DNA from: VRUE01 sp045805805
GTDB taxonomy: Bacteria; Actinomycetota; Thermoleophilia; Solirubrobacterales; 70-9
Reading direction: 5' to 3'
DNA length: 64,000 nucleotides
Assembly: GCA_045805805.1 (NCBI GenBank)
Contig: JBJMKO010000133.1
Location: 1 to 64,000 of the forward strand
Part shown: one piece after another, positions 1 through 7,367 of the stretch
How positions within the stretch are numbered: position 1 is the first letter of the stretch
Layout of the letters: each line of letters opens with the position of its first letter
Notes under the pieces: generated by a model
What the model was told of the DNA's origin: nothing
The model's input: the letters and a program-made list of their open reading frames with translations, nothing else
Database searches by the model: none
Made by a program: the position numbers and the translations under genes

Positions 1-3000
1 GACGCCTGCGCGCTCTACGCAGCCGTCGAGAAGAACGCCGCGCCGTCGCATCCGCCGATCGAGACGGCGCTGAAGGCGCTTCAGAAGATGCTCCATCGCG
101 CCGGCAACGTCGACGGCGAAGGCGACGGCTGCGGGCTGCTGCTCGACCTGCCGCGCAAGATCTGGGCTGAGGAGGTTCGCTCGGGCGGCCACGACCCCTC
201 GCTGACCCTCGACGACGCCTTCGCCGTCGCCCACATCTTCATCGAGCGCTCCCAGGACAAGGAGAAGATCCAGCACGACGCGCGTGAGCTGCTCGGCCGT
301 GGCGGCTTCCGCATCCTCGCCGAGCGGATCGGGGTCGTCGACTCCCCAGCCCTCGGCCCGACCGCGCGCGAGGAGGAGCCGCACTTCTGGCAACTCGCCG
401 GCCTCGTCGCCGACGCTCGCAACCGCGACCGCGTTCTCTTCGACCTGCTGATCGAGCTCGAGCAGCGCCTCGACGTCCACGTACCTTCCTTCTCGGCGAC
501 TACCTGCGTCTACAAGGTGATGGGTGCTCCCAAGATCCTCGGCACGTACTACCCCGACCTGCGCGACCCGCGCTTCGAGACGATCGGCTGCTTCGGCCAC
601 AACCGCTACTCGACCAACACCTGGCCCTCCTTCAAGCGGGTGCAGCCGTTCTCGGTGCTCGGCCACAACGGTGAGATCAACACGATCGAGCAGCTGCGCC
701 AGGAGGCGCGGATGCTGGGCGTGCCGATCCAGCCAGGCTCCTCCGACTCCCAGGACCTCAACCGCACGATCGACACCCTGGTCAGTCGCAACGGCCTCAG
801 CCTGGCCGAGGCGATGGAGATGGTCGTGCCGCCGATCGTCGACCAGATCCGCTCGCTGCCCGCCGAGCTGCACAGCTTCTACATGTATCTGCACCAGGCG
901 ATGGGGCCGTTCGCCCAGGGCCCGGTGGCGCTGATCGCCCGCCACGCCGACGAGTGCGTGTTCTCCTCCGACGCGCTGGGCCTGCGGCCGCTCTGGCAGG
1001 TGGAGACCACCGACGACCACGTCTTCAGCTCCGAGCCGGGAGTCGTCTCGGTCGCTTCGATGGTCTCCGAGCCCAAGCCGCTTGCCCCCGGCGAGAAGGC
1101 ACTGGTGACGATCGACCGCGACCGCAAGCGCTCGACCCTGCACGCCCATGACGAGATGCTGCGCATCGTCCGCAAGAGCTGGCTGCGCCGCAATGGCGTC
1201 GAGGAGGTCGCTCCCTACGACCGCGCTCTGGAGACGGGGGGACCGCTGGAGGGCGAGGAGGTGCCTGGCTACTCCGATGCCGGCCCAGAGGAGCCGGTCA
1301 AGGTCTCCGACCGCGTCCTCGCCGGCTTCGGCTGGCAGCGCGACGACATCAAACTGGTCCAGCAGATGGCCTCCAACGGCGCCGAGCCGGTCGGCTCGCT
1401 CGGCTACGACGGCCCGCTGGCGGCGCTCTCGCCCGAGCGCCAGAACCTCGCCGACTACTTCAAGGAGACGGTCGCCGTCGTCACCAACCCGGCGATCGAC
1501 CGCGAACGCGAGATGGAGCACTTCTCTACCCGGTCTATCTTCGGCCGGCGCCCGTCGATCGACGCCGCGGGCACCGACACCGGCACGGTCGAGACCGCCT
1601 TCCCGGTGATCCTCGGCGGCCATCACGGTCTGGCGCCGCTCTCCGACAAGGCATACCGGGCGATCGCCCGCAAGCACCGCACCTACCTGCTCGAGGACCT
1701 CTGGGAGGAGTTCCGCGGCCGCGCCGACGCCCTCGACATCTCGCTGCTGGAGTCCGAGACGACGCAGGGCGCGATCGAACGGATCAAGCAGGAGGCGGTG
1801 AAGAAGGTCCGCGACGGCGCCGAGCTGCTCGTCCTCACCGACCGTACCGTCTACGACGCCGACCGCCGTTACCTCGACCCCCACCTGGCCACCTCCGCGG
1901 TCGACCAGGCGCTGAAGGGGTTCAAGGTCGAGCCCGGCGAGGAGAACCTGCGCCGCCGCTGCGGCCTCGTCCTGCGCTCGGCGGCGATCCGCAACGTCCA
2001 CGACACGATGCTCGCCCTCGGCCTCGGCGCCAACGGCGTATGCCCGTACACGATGGTCGAGGTGATCTGCGTCGAGGAATACGAGAACGACGTCTCCAAC
2101 CTCTGCGACGCGCTCACCAAGGGGATCGAGAAAGTGATCTCGACGATCGGGATCCACGAGGTGCGCGGCTACGCCCGCCAGTTCTCCTCGATCGGCGTCA
2201 AGCCCGAGCTGGCCGAGATCCTGATGACCGAGGCCTTCGCCGCTTCCGAGTCCGGCGGCGTCGGCTTCAGCGCGCTCGACGAGGACACCAACGAGCGCGC
2301 CCGCATCCTCGCCGGGGACGAAGAGGCCAAACCGGCGAAGACGTTCCGCTTCTACCCCAAGGTCTACAAGGCCGCGATCGCCACCGCCAACGGCACGGGC
2401 TCCTATGAGGACTACTCGGAGAAAGTGCGCGAGCTCGAGCGGCAGAGCCCGATCTCGATGCGCCACATCATGGGCCTGAAGGGGGATCGCGAGCCGGTCG
2501 ATCCCGCCGGCGTAGACGCCGGCGTCGGCCGCCACGACTACCCGGTGGTGATCTCCTCGATGAGCTTCGGCTCGCAGTCCGAGCCGGCCTTCCGCGCCTA
2601 CGCCGAGGCGGCCAAGTCGATCAACGTCCTCTGCGTCAACGGCGAGGGCGGCGAGATCCGCGACATGTACGGCCACTACCGCAAGTGGCGCGGCCAGCAG
2701 GTCGCCTCGGGGCGCTTCGGCGTCTCGGCGGAGATGATCAACTCCTCCTATCTCGCCGAGATCAAGATCGGCCAGGGCGCCAAGCCCGGCGAGGGCGGCC
2801 ACCTGCCCGGCAAGAAGGTCTCCGAGAAGGTCGCCGCCGCCCGTAACGCGTCGCCCGGCACCGACCTGATCTCACCCTCCAACAACCACGACCTCTACTC
2901 GATCGAGGACCTCGCCGAGCTGATCGACGAGCTGAAGACGGTCAACCCCGACGTGCGCGTCTCGGTCAAGGTCCCGGTGGTGCCGAACATCGGCACGATC

Positions 3001-4566
3001 GGCCTCGGCATCGCCAAGGCGGGCGCCGACATCATCACCCTCTCCGGCTTCGAGGGCGGCACCGGCGCCGCCCGCCAGCACGCGCTGCGCCACGTCGGCC
3101 TGCCCTCCGACATCGGCACCCGCGCCGTGCACAGGGCCCTGATGGAGGCCGGGATCCGCAACCGGGTCGAGATCTGGGCCGATGGCGGCTACCGCCACGG
3201 CCACGACGTCGTCAAGCTGCACTGCCTCGGCGCCAATCGGGTCGGCTTCGGCACCCTGGCGATGGTCAGCCTCGGCTGCACGATCTGCCGCGGCTGCCAG
3301 CTCGACACCTGCCACGTCGGCATAGCGACCCAGATAGAGACGGTCGAGCAGGCCCAGGAGCACGGCCTGAAGAAGTTCACCCCGCAGGAAATCGACACCG
3401 CCGCGGAGAGCTGTGCCCGCTTCTTCCAGGCGATGGGCGAGGAGGTCAAGCAGGTCGTCGCCTCGCTCGGCTACGAGCGCGCCCAGGACCTGGTCGGACG
3501 CTACGACCTGCTCGAGCAGGTCTCCCACCACGAGGCCGTCGACCTGGCGCCGTTGATCACGCCGCTGGAGGAGTTCCTCGACCTCGAGCCGATTGACCTG
3601 CCGGTTGCCGACGAGGAGGCCGAGGAGCGTGCCGAGGCCGGCCTGGTCGTCGCTCGTCCGATCCGGATGGAGGCCAAGCAGGCATCGGCTCAGATCGCCG
3701 GGCTCGCCGGCGACATCTGCGCGGGCCGCACGATCCGCAACGAGTTCCCTCGCGCCACCGACGCCAACGACCGCGTGCTCGGCACCGAGCTGTCCGGGGC
3801 GATCGCCCGCTCGCGCATCTTCGAGGACGGGCCGGAGTCGAACGACGACGTGCTCGCCAGCCTCGAGTTCAACGGCGGCTCGGTCGCCGGCCAGGGCCTC
3901 GGCGCCTTCAACTCCTACGGCGTCTCGATCCGGGTCGAGGGCGGCGCCCAGGACGGCGTCGGCAAGGCGATGCTGGGCGGCAGCGTCGCCGTGCTCAAGG
4001 GCAAGGGCGCAAAGGGGCAGCGGCTGAACGGCTCGGTTGGCAAGTCCTTCGCCTACGGTGCCCAGCGCGGTCGCCTCTACGTTCAGGGCTCGGCCGACTC
4101 GCGCTTCTGCATCCGCCTCTCCGGCGCCGACGTGGTGCTGGCCGGCGAGCCCGCCGAGGACATCGACGACGGCCGCGGTTGCGTCGTCGACCGCGCCAAC
4201 GCCAAGGGCTTCGCCTTCGAGTACATGACCTCGGGCCGCGCCGTCGTGCTCGGCGACCTCGGCCCCTGGGCTTGTGCCGGGATGACCGGCGGTCGCGTCT
4301 ACGTCCGCCATAACGCCTTCGGGATCGACCGCGACGCGATCGAACGGCGGCTCGGCGAGGGTGCCAAGGTCGAGCTGAAAGACCTCGATTCCGAGGGCCT
4401 GCTCGACGTCGACGACCTACTGTCCCACTACGCCACGGAACTGCGGGCGACGGGGCAGGACGAGGAGGCCGATCGTGTCACGGACCTCGCTGCCCACGCC
4501 GGCGAGAACTTCCTCATGGTCGTCCCGCACAAGGTGCAGGCCGATCCCAGCATCTCTACCGAGTAG
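1..4566 (+). CDS. gltB: Glutamate synthase, large subunit (5' end cut by window)
   Basis: Makes glutamate from glutamine and 2-oxoglutarate. The frame is open from base 1 and already reads DACALYAAVEKNAAPSH, matching the start of the family right after the catalytic N-terminal Cys, so only a few codons are missing; the first ATG at 88 is internal. Order seen: class II glutamine amidotransferase domain (about 1-1250, with HNRYSTNTWPSF), central domain, FMN TIM barrel (about 2400-3500, with GFEGGTGAARQHA), a 3Fe-4S cluster loop C-x5-C-x4-C at about 3277-3312, and a C-terminal GXGXG beta-helix (about 3650-4330). About 1,521 residues are present, normal for the family. No small subunit (gltD) is adjacent downstream; it may lie upstream of the window. 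Confidence 0.96.
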   Translation, partial: DACALYAAVEKNAAPSHPPIETALKALQKMLHRAGNVDGEGDGCGLLLDLPRKIWAEEVRSGGHDPSLTLDDAFAVAHIFIERSQDKEKIQHDARELLGRGGFRILAERIGVVDSPALGPTAREEEPHFWQLAGLVADARNRDRVLFDLLIELEQRLDVHVPSFSATTCVYKVMGAPKILGTYYPDLRDPRFETIGCFGHNRYSTNTWPSFKRVQPFSVLGHNGEINTIEQLRQEARMLGVPIQPGSSDSQDLNRTIDTLVSRNGLSLAEAMEMVVPPIVDQIRSLPAELHSFYMYLHQAMGPFAQGPVALIARHADECVFSSDALGLRPLWQVETTDDHVFSSEPGVVSVASMVSEPKPLAPGEKALVTIDRDRKRSTLHAHDEMLRIVRKSWLRRNGVEEVAPYDRALETGGPLEGEEVPGYSDAGPEEPVKVSDRVLAGFGWQRDDIKLVQQMASNGAEPVGSLGYDGPLAALSPERQNLADYFKETVAVVTNPAIDREREMEHFSTRSIFGRRPSIDAAGTDTGTVETAFPVILGGHHGLAPLSDKAYRAIARKHRTYLLEDLWEEFRGRADALDISLLESETTQGAIERIKQEAVKKVRDGAELLVLTDRTVYDADRRYLDPHLATSAVDQALKGFKVEPGEENLRRRCGLVLRSAAIRNVHDTMLALGLGANGVCPYTMVEVICVEEYENDVSNLCDALTKGIEKVISTIGIHEVRGYARQFSSIGVKPELAEILMTEAFAASESGGVGFSALDEDTNERARILAGDEEAKPAKTFRFYPKVYKAAIATANGTGSYEDYSEKVRELERQSPISMRHIMGLKGDREPVDPAGVDAGVGRHDYPVVISSMSFGSQSEPAFRAYAEAAKSINVLCVNGEGGEIRDMYGHYRKWRGQQVASGRFGVSAEMINSSYLAEIKIGQGAKPGEGGHLPGKKVSEKVAAARNASPGTDLISPSNNHDLYSIEDLAELIDELKTVNPDVRVSVKVPVVPNIGTIGLGIAKAGADIITLSGFEGGTGAARQHALRHVGLPSDIGTRAVHRALMEAGIRNRVEIWADGGYRHGHDVVKLHCLGANRVGFGTLAMVSLGCTICRGCQLDTCHVGIATQIETVEQAQEHGLKKFTPQEIDTAAESCARFFQAMGEEVKQVVASLGYERAQDLVGRYDLLEQVSHHEAVDLAPLITPLEEFLDLEPIDLPVADEEAEERAEAGLVVARPIRMEAKQASAQIAGLAGDICAGRTIRNEFPRATDANDRVLGTELSGAIARSRIFEDGPESNDDVLASLEFNGGSVAGQGLGAFNSYGVSIRVEGGAQDGVGKAMLGGSVAVLKGKGAKGQRLNGSVGKSFAYGAQRGRLYVQGSADSRFCIRLSGADVVLAGEPAEDIDDGRGCVVDRANAKGFAFEYMTSGRAVVLGDLGPWACAGMTGGRVYVRHNAFGIDRDAIERRLGEGAKVELKDLDSEGLLDVDDLLSHYATELRATGQDEEADRVTDLAAHAGENFLMVVPHKVQADPSISTE

Positions 4567-4601
4567 GGATCGGCGGCATCGTCCCTCCCCGGTGGACGCT
4601 T

Positions 4602-4985
4602 TTAGCTTCTGGTCAGTAGGTCCGCTATTGCGCGGACCTCGTGGAGGAGGCCGTCGAGCATTTGCTCCGTGCTGGTGTGGATCCGCCACTCGGCGTACTT
4701 GCGCTCTTGCTCGACTGTGTCGAGGCGCTCCTCCAAGGCCCGGGTGCGGGCGTCCACCTTGTCGATGCGCTTGTTGAGGCGCTTCTCGGTCTTGCGGATG
4801 CGGCGCTTGAGCAGGGCGTTGGTCTCGGCCCGTAGAGCGTCCAGCTCCAAGCGTATCCCCTCGCCGCCGTTCTCCTGCTCGGTGAGCATCTCCTCCACGC
4901 CCACGCGGACACGTTCGATCTCCTCGTGAAGGCGTTCGCGGGCGCGCTCTGCGGCTACCTCCGGAGGCTCGGGACCAGTGCTCAC
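4602..4985 (-). CDS. Coiled-coil protein, unknown function
   Basis: About 127 residues, almost entirely charged heptads (EAAERARERLHEEIERVRVGVEEM, KRRIRKTEKRLNKRIDKVDARTRALEERL), with no signal peptide, membrane segment or catalytic motif. Two GTG starts are possible, 4994 and 4985; I prefer 4985 because a TAGAGT -10 box sits 7 nt in front of it, which fits the leaderless promoters common in this window, whereas the upstream GTG overlaps that box. It converges on gltB with a 35-nt gap. Real by codon use and composition; the role is unknown. Confidence 0.7.
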   Translation of the reverse strand: MSTGPEPPEVAAERARERLHEEIERVRVGVEEMLTEQENGGEGIRLELDALRAETNALLKRRIRKTEKRLNKRIDKVDARTRALEERLDTVEQERKYAEWRIHTSTEQMLDGLLHEVRAIADLLTRS

Positions 4986-5025
4986 CGCCCCCACTCTAGG
5001 GACGGCGGTGGCCGGAATTCCGTAT

Positions 5026-5601
5026 TCAGCTTTCGAGCGCGAAGAGGCGGTAGCGGCCGATTGCCAGTTCGTCGCCGTCGCCGAGTCGGGCCCACTCGAT
5101 CGGATCGCCGTTGAGAAAGACGCTGTTGAGGCTGCGGTCGTCTAGGACGCGGAGGGTGTCGGGAAGCTCGGAGACGATCAGGGCATGGCGGCGGGAGACG
5201 CTGGGGTCGTCGAGGCGGACGTCGGCGGCGGCGCTGCGGCCGATCCGCGTCCAGCCCGGCTTGATCGGGAAGATCTGGATCTCGCCTTTGTCCCCGTGCC
5301 AGGCGAGGTAGCGGCCCGGCTTGGGCAGCATCGCGCGAGCCGTCTGAAGCCACTCGGAATCGGAGGGCTCGTCGGGGATCGCCATCGCCAGCTCCGCGGT
5401 CTGGCCGTGATCCTGCATCGACTCGAAGATCGAGTCGCGCTGATACTCGACCGCGCCGCAGCGAGGGCACTCGGGCAACTGGTCGTTCTCCCGCAGCGAG
5501 AGCTGCGAGCCGCATGAAGCACAGAAATACGTTCCCGAACCGGGAAACGCTCCTACGTCGAAGCTCTCGACGCTGGTGCCGGGGCTGACACTGGTAAAGA
5601 T
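5026..5601 (-). CDS. Zinc-ribbon and FHA domain protein with apparent AUC start
   Basis: The C-terminal half is a clear FHA phosphothreonine-binding domain (TRIGRSAAADVRLDDPSVSRRHA, then RSLNSVFLNGDPI). The N-terminal part carries two CxxC knuckles, CASC and CPRC, 16 residues apart, a zinc ribbon. The only canonical start, TTG at 5478, would delete the first knuckle. The frame stays open upstream to an in-frame stop near 5722 with no ATG, GTG or TTG, but an SD-like GGGAAAGGAG (5607-5616) lies 5 nt before an ATC codon (5599-5601), giving 191 residues. A TAGCAT box at 5634-5639 would give a 26-nt leader. Probably a cytoplasmic phospho-signalling adaptor (inference). Confidence 0.82.
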   Translation of the reverse strand: MFTSVSPGTSVESFDVGAFPGSGTYFCASCGSQLSLRENDQLPECPRCGAVEYQRDSIFESMQDHGQTAELAMAIPDEPSDSEWLQTARAMLPKPGRYLAWHGDKGEIQIFPIKPGWTRIGRSAAADVRLDDPSVSRRHALIVSELPDTLRVLDDRSLNSVFLNGDPIEWARLGDGDELAIGRYRLFALES

Positions 5602-5639
5602 GGTGACTCCTTTCCCGACGCCTCCGGTTGGGGATGCTA
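5599..5639 (-). promoter_or_regulatory. Promoter and ribosome binding site of the FHA gene
   Basis: Read on the minus strand: a TAGCAT -10 box at 5634-5639, then a short leader with an SD-like GGGAAAGGAG at 5607-5616, 5 nt, and the codon ATC at 5599-5601. The SD decides the start because no ATG, GTG or TTG is within reach in this frame. Confidence 0.5.
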
Positions 5640-5720
5640 GCGGGCGCTTGGAGGCGCTGCATCCGGAATTTCCCGCAAACGATCTGATCCAAACGTCTCG
5701 CGCGAATAGAATCGCCGCTT

Positions 5721-6239
5721 ATGGGCCCGGTCAGCGCAGAGGTCGAGATCGACGTGTCGCGCGGACGCGCTTTCGAGGCGATCGCCGACCTTGCCCTTCG
5801 GTCGTCATTCACCGATCATTTCCTCGCCGACTTCCACCTGACCCGGATCGAGTCCACCGGCGCCGGCGCCGGCGCGCGTTTCCGCATAGCGGTGTGGCCG
5901 CGAGACGTCTGGATGGACACGACGATCATCGAGGCCGACGCGCCGCACCGCCTCGTCGAGCACGGCCAGGGCGGGCGGGTCAACCGGATCCCCTCGACGA
6001 CGCTCTGGGAGCTGACCGAGGGCCCGGGCTCGCTGACCAAGGTGCGCGTTTCCTTCTGGACCGAGCCGTCAAACCCCGTCGATCGCGGCCTCGAGCTGCT
6101 TTCGGGGGCCTCGATTCCCTACGAGCGACGCTGGCGCGAGGCGCTGCAGCGGCTGCGCGAGCAGCTCGAGTCGGACCAGCTGGGCGCCGACCGGGTCGCC
6201 GTCGCCGGCGGCAACCCGCACGCGACCGGTATTCCCTGA
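5721..6239 (+). CDS. SRPBCC (START-like) family protein
   Basis: 172 residues with the polyketide-cyclase/START-like fold pattern: an N-terminal strand VSAEVEIDVSRGRAFEAIADL, a central run of beta strands (GARFRIAVWPRDVWMDTTIIEADAPHRLVEHG, TTLWELTEGPGSLTKVRVSFW) and a long C-terminal helix (YERRWREALQRLREQLES). The family binds hydrophobic ligands or lipids; the ligand cannot be told from sequence. A TAGAAT box at 5707-5712 lies 8 nt before the ATG, so the mRNA is probably leaderless. Divergent from the FHA gene. Confidence 0.85.
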   Translation: MGPVSAEVEIDVSRGRAFEAIADLALRSSFTDHFLADFHLTRIESTGAGAGARFRIAVWPRDVWMDTTIIEADAPHRLVEHGQGGRVNRIPSTTLWELTEGPGSLTKVRVSFWTEPSNPVDRGLELLSGASIPYERRWREALQRLREQLESDQLGADRVAVAGGNPHATGIP

Positions 6240-6266
6240 GCCGTCTTTTATAGGCTCTCGCCGCCG

Positions 6267-6815
6267 ATGTCTGTCCGCAGCCGATTCGTCCCGCCCCTGC
6301 TCGCCGCCCTTGCGCTGGCGGTGCTCGCCCTCTCCGTCTCGGCCTGCGGCTACTCGAACGACTCCAAGGACGTGGTCGAGGGCGAGGTGGTGGAGCTCGG
6401 TGAGCTCAAGTACCAGGTGATCTTCTCGCGCTTCCTCAACGCCAACGACAACGAGGACTCTGCCTATCTGGTCGGCCAGCCCCCGCCGCCGAAAGGCTCC
6501 AGCTACTTCGGCGTCTTCCTCGAAGTCCAGAACAAGAGCGAAGAGACGCAGAAGCTCGCCGATTCGTTCACGATCGCCGACGCGGACCGCCAGGAGTTCG
6601 ACGCGATCCCCACGGAAAGCCTCTACGCCTTCCCCTTCGGTGGCGAAGTCGAATCTCAGGAACCTGTCCCGAGCCCCGACTCGACCCCCCAGCAGGGCCC
6701 GATCGAGGGCTCCCTCGTGCTATTCCAGCTGCCCTCCTCGGCTTCCGAGAACCGTCCCCTGACGCTCTCGATCGCCGGTCCCGAAGGGCCGGCCGAAGTG
6801 ACGCTGGATCTGTAG
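6267..6815 (+). CDS. Secreted lipoprotein, DUF4352-like
   Basis: 182 residues. The N-terminus is a lipoprotein signal peptide: basic start, hydrophobic core LLAALALAVLALSV, lipobox SVSAC with the acylated Cys near residue 27. The rest reads like an extracellular beta-sandwich (YFGVFLEVQNKSEETQKLADSFTIADADRQEFDAIP), the pattern of DUF4352/telomeric-repeat-factor-2-like lipoproteins. A TAGGCT box lies 10 nt upstream of the ATG. Function unknown; membrane-anchored outside the cell. Confidence 0.82.
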   Translation: MSVRSRFVPPLLAALALAVLALSVSACGYSNDSKDVVEGEVVELGELKYQVIFSRFLNANDNEDSAYLVGQPPPPKGSSYFGVFLEVQNKSEETQKLADSFTIADADRQEFDAIPTESLYAFPFGGEVESQEPVPSPDSTPQQGPIEGSLVLFQLPSSASENRPLTLSIAGPEGPAEVTLDL

Positions 6816-6838
6816 TTCGGTTTCTTGCGGGGGGTAGG

Positions 6839-6982
6839 GGGAGCCTGGCCGCCCTTCAGTCGAATTGATGCACCGCGCGCTTTGCGCGCGGTGCAATGAG
6901 GAGCGCGGCCTGCGGCCGCGCGGAACCGGATTGCATTTCCGCCGCCTTCGGCGACATTCGCCTGAAGGGCGGCCAGGCTCCC
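6839..6982 (+). repeat. Cloverleaf-like structured element, copy A
   Basis: A perfect 21-bp outer inverted repeat (6839-6859 with 6962-6982) encloses three hairpins: 6871-6893 (10-bp stem, TTT loop), 6903-6921 (8-bp stem) and a small GCCG/CGGC stem inside a 39-nt core at 6922-6960. Copy B at 7201-7354 repeats the same order in the opposite orientation; the linkers and core are conserved while stem sequences differ but remain paired. No protein-coding capacity. I do not recognise the family. Confidence 0.85.
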
Positions 6983-7077
6983 TCGACACGCCCCGGTAGA
7001 CCGAAAGCTTCGAAAAGCAAGACCAGCGCTCAGGGTTGAAGAAAGCTTCAAAGCCAAGCAGGGCGCCCACATCCCTT

Positions 7078-7120
7078 CCGGTGCGCTTTATGTGGTTATA
7101 GACCGCATAAAGCGCACCGG
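7078..7120. repeat. Palindromic repeat, copy 1
   Basis: A 15-bp perfect inverted repeat (7078-7092 with 7106-7120), extended to about 18 bp by one G-U and two G-C pairs, loop TTATAGA. The same flanks and stem recur at 24871-24920; only the loop-proximal base pairs and the loop differ. Confidence 0.85.
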
Positions 7121-7200
7121 AACCGCTTTCGAAGCTTGAAAGAGCTTCAGGCCAAGGAGGCGCTTCGGGGGCTGGGTCCAAAGCTTGTCCCCGCTTCGAG

Positions 7201-7354
7201 AGGCCTGGCGGGTGTGCCTCTGCGGGAATGTCGCCGAAGGCGGCGGAAATGCAATCCGATTCCTGCGCGGGCGTAGCCCGCGCACCTCATCTCGTCGCTA
7301 CGCGCCATAGGCGCGGGCGACGTCAATTCACGCAGAGGCACACCCGCCAGGCCT
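7201..7354 (-). repeat. Cloverleaf-like structured element, copy B
   Basis: A perfect 24-bp outer inverted repeat (7201-7224 with 7331-7354) around the same inner order as copy A, read on the minus strand: an AATTGACG-type linker, a hairpin, a GATGAGG linker, a 9-bp GC-rich hairpin, and the 39-nt core (7225-7263), which matches copy A at 36 of 39 positions. Outer arms and hairpin stems do not share sequence with copy A, so pairing rather than sequence is conserved there. Confidence 0.85.
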
Positions 7355-7367
7355 CACCAACCGCGCC

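Larger units (their letters stand above)
6816..7367. other. Non-coding island of structured repeats (552 nt)
   Basis: No credible gene is present; short open frames here fall in the repeats and have no homology-like features. The stretch holds two inverted copies of a multi-stem element (6839-6982 and 7201-7354), a palindromic repeat (7078-7120) and a purine-rich filler with several AAGCTT/GAAGC repeats. It separates the lipoprotein gene from the convergent end of the penicillin-binding protein gene. Confidence 0.85.

Noticed and set aside
2872..4311. 479-codon open frame antisense to gltB
   Set aside because: Exact antisense of a conserved gene; Leu/Val/Asp/Ala-biased residues with no domain. 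High GC at codon position 3 keeps the complementary frame open.
6656..7341. Several minus-strand frames of 60-150 codons in the repeat island
   Set aside because: They run through the inverted repeats, have no SD or TANNNT box and read as low-complexity sequence.
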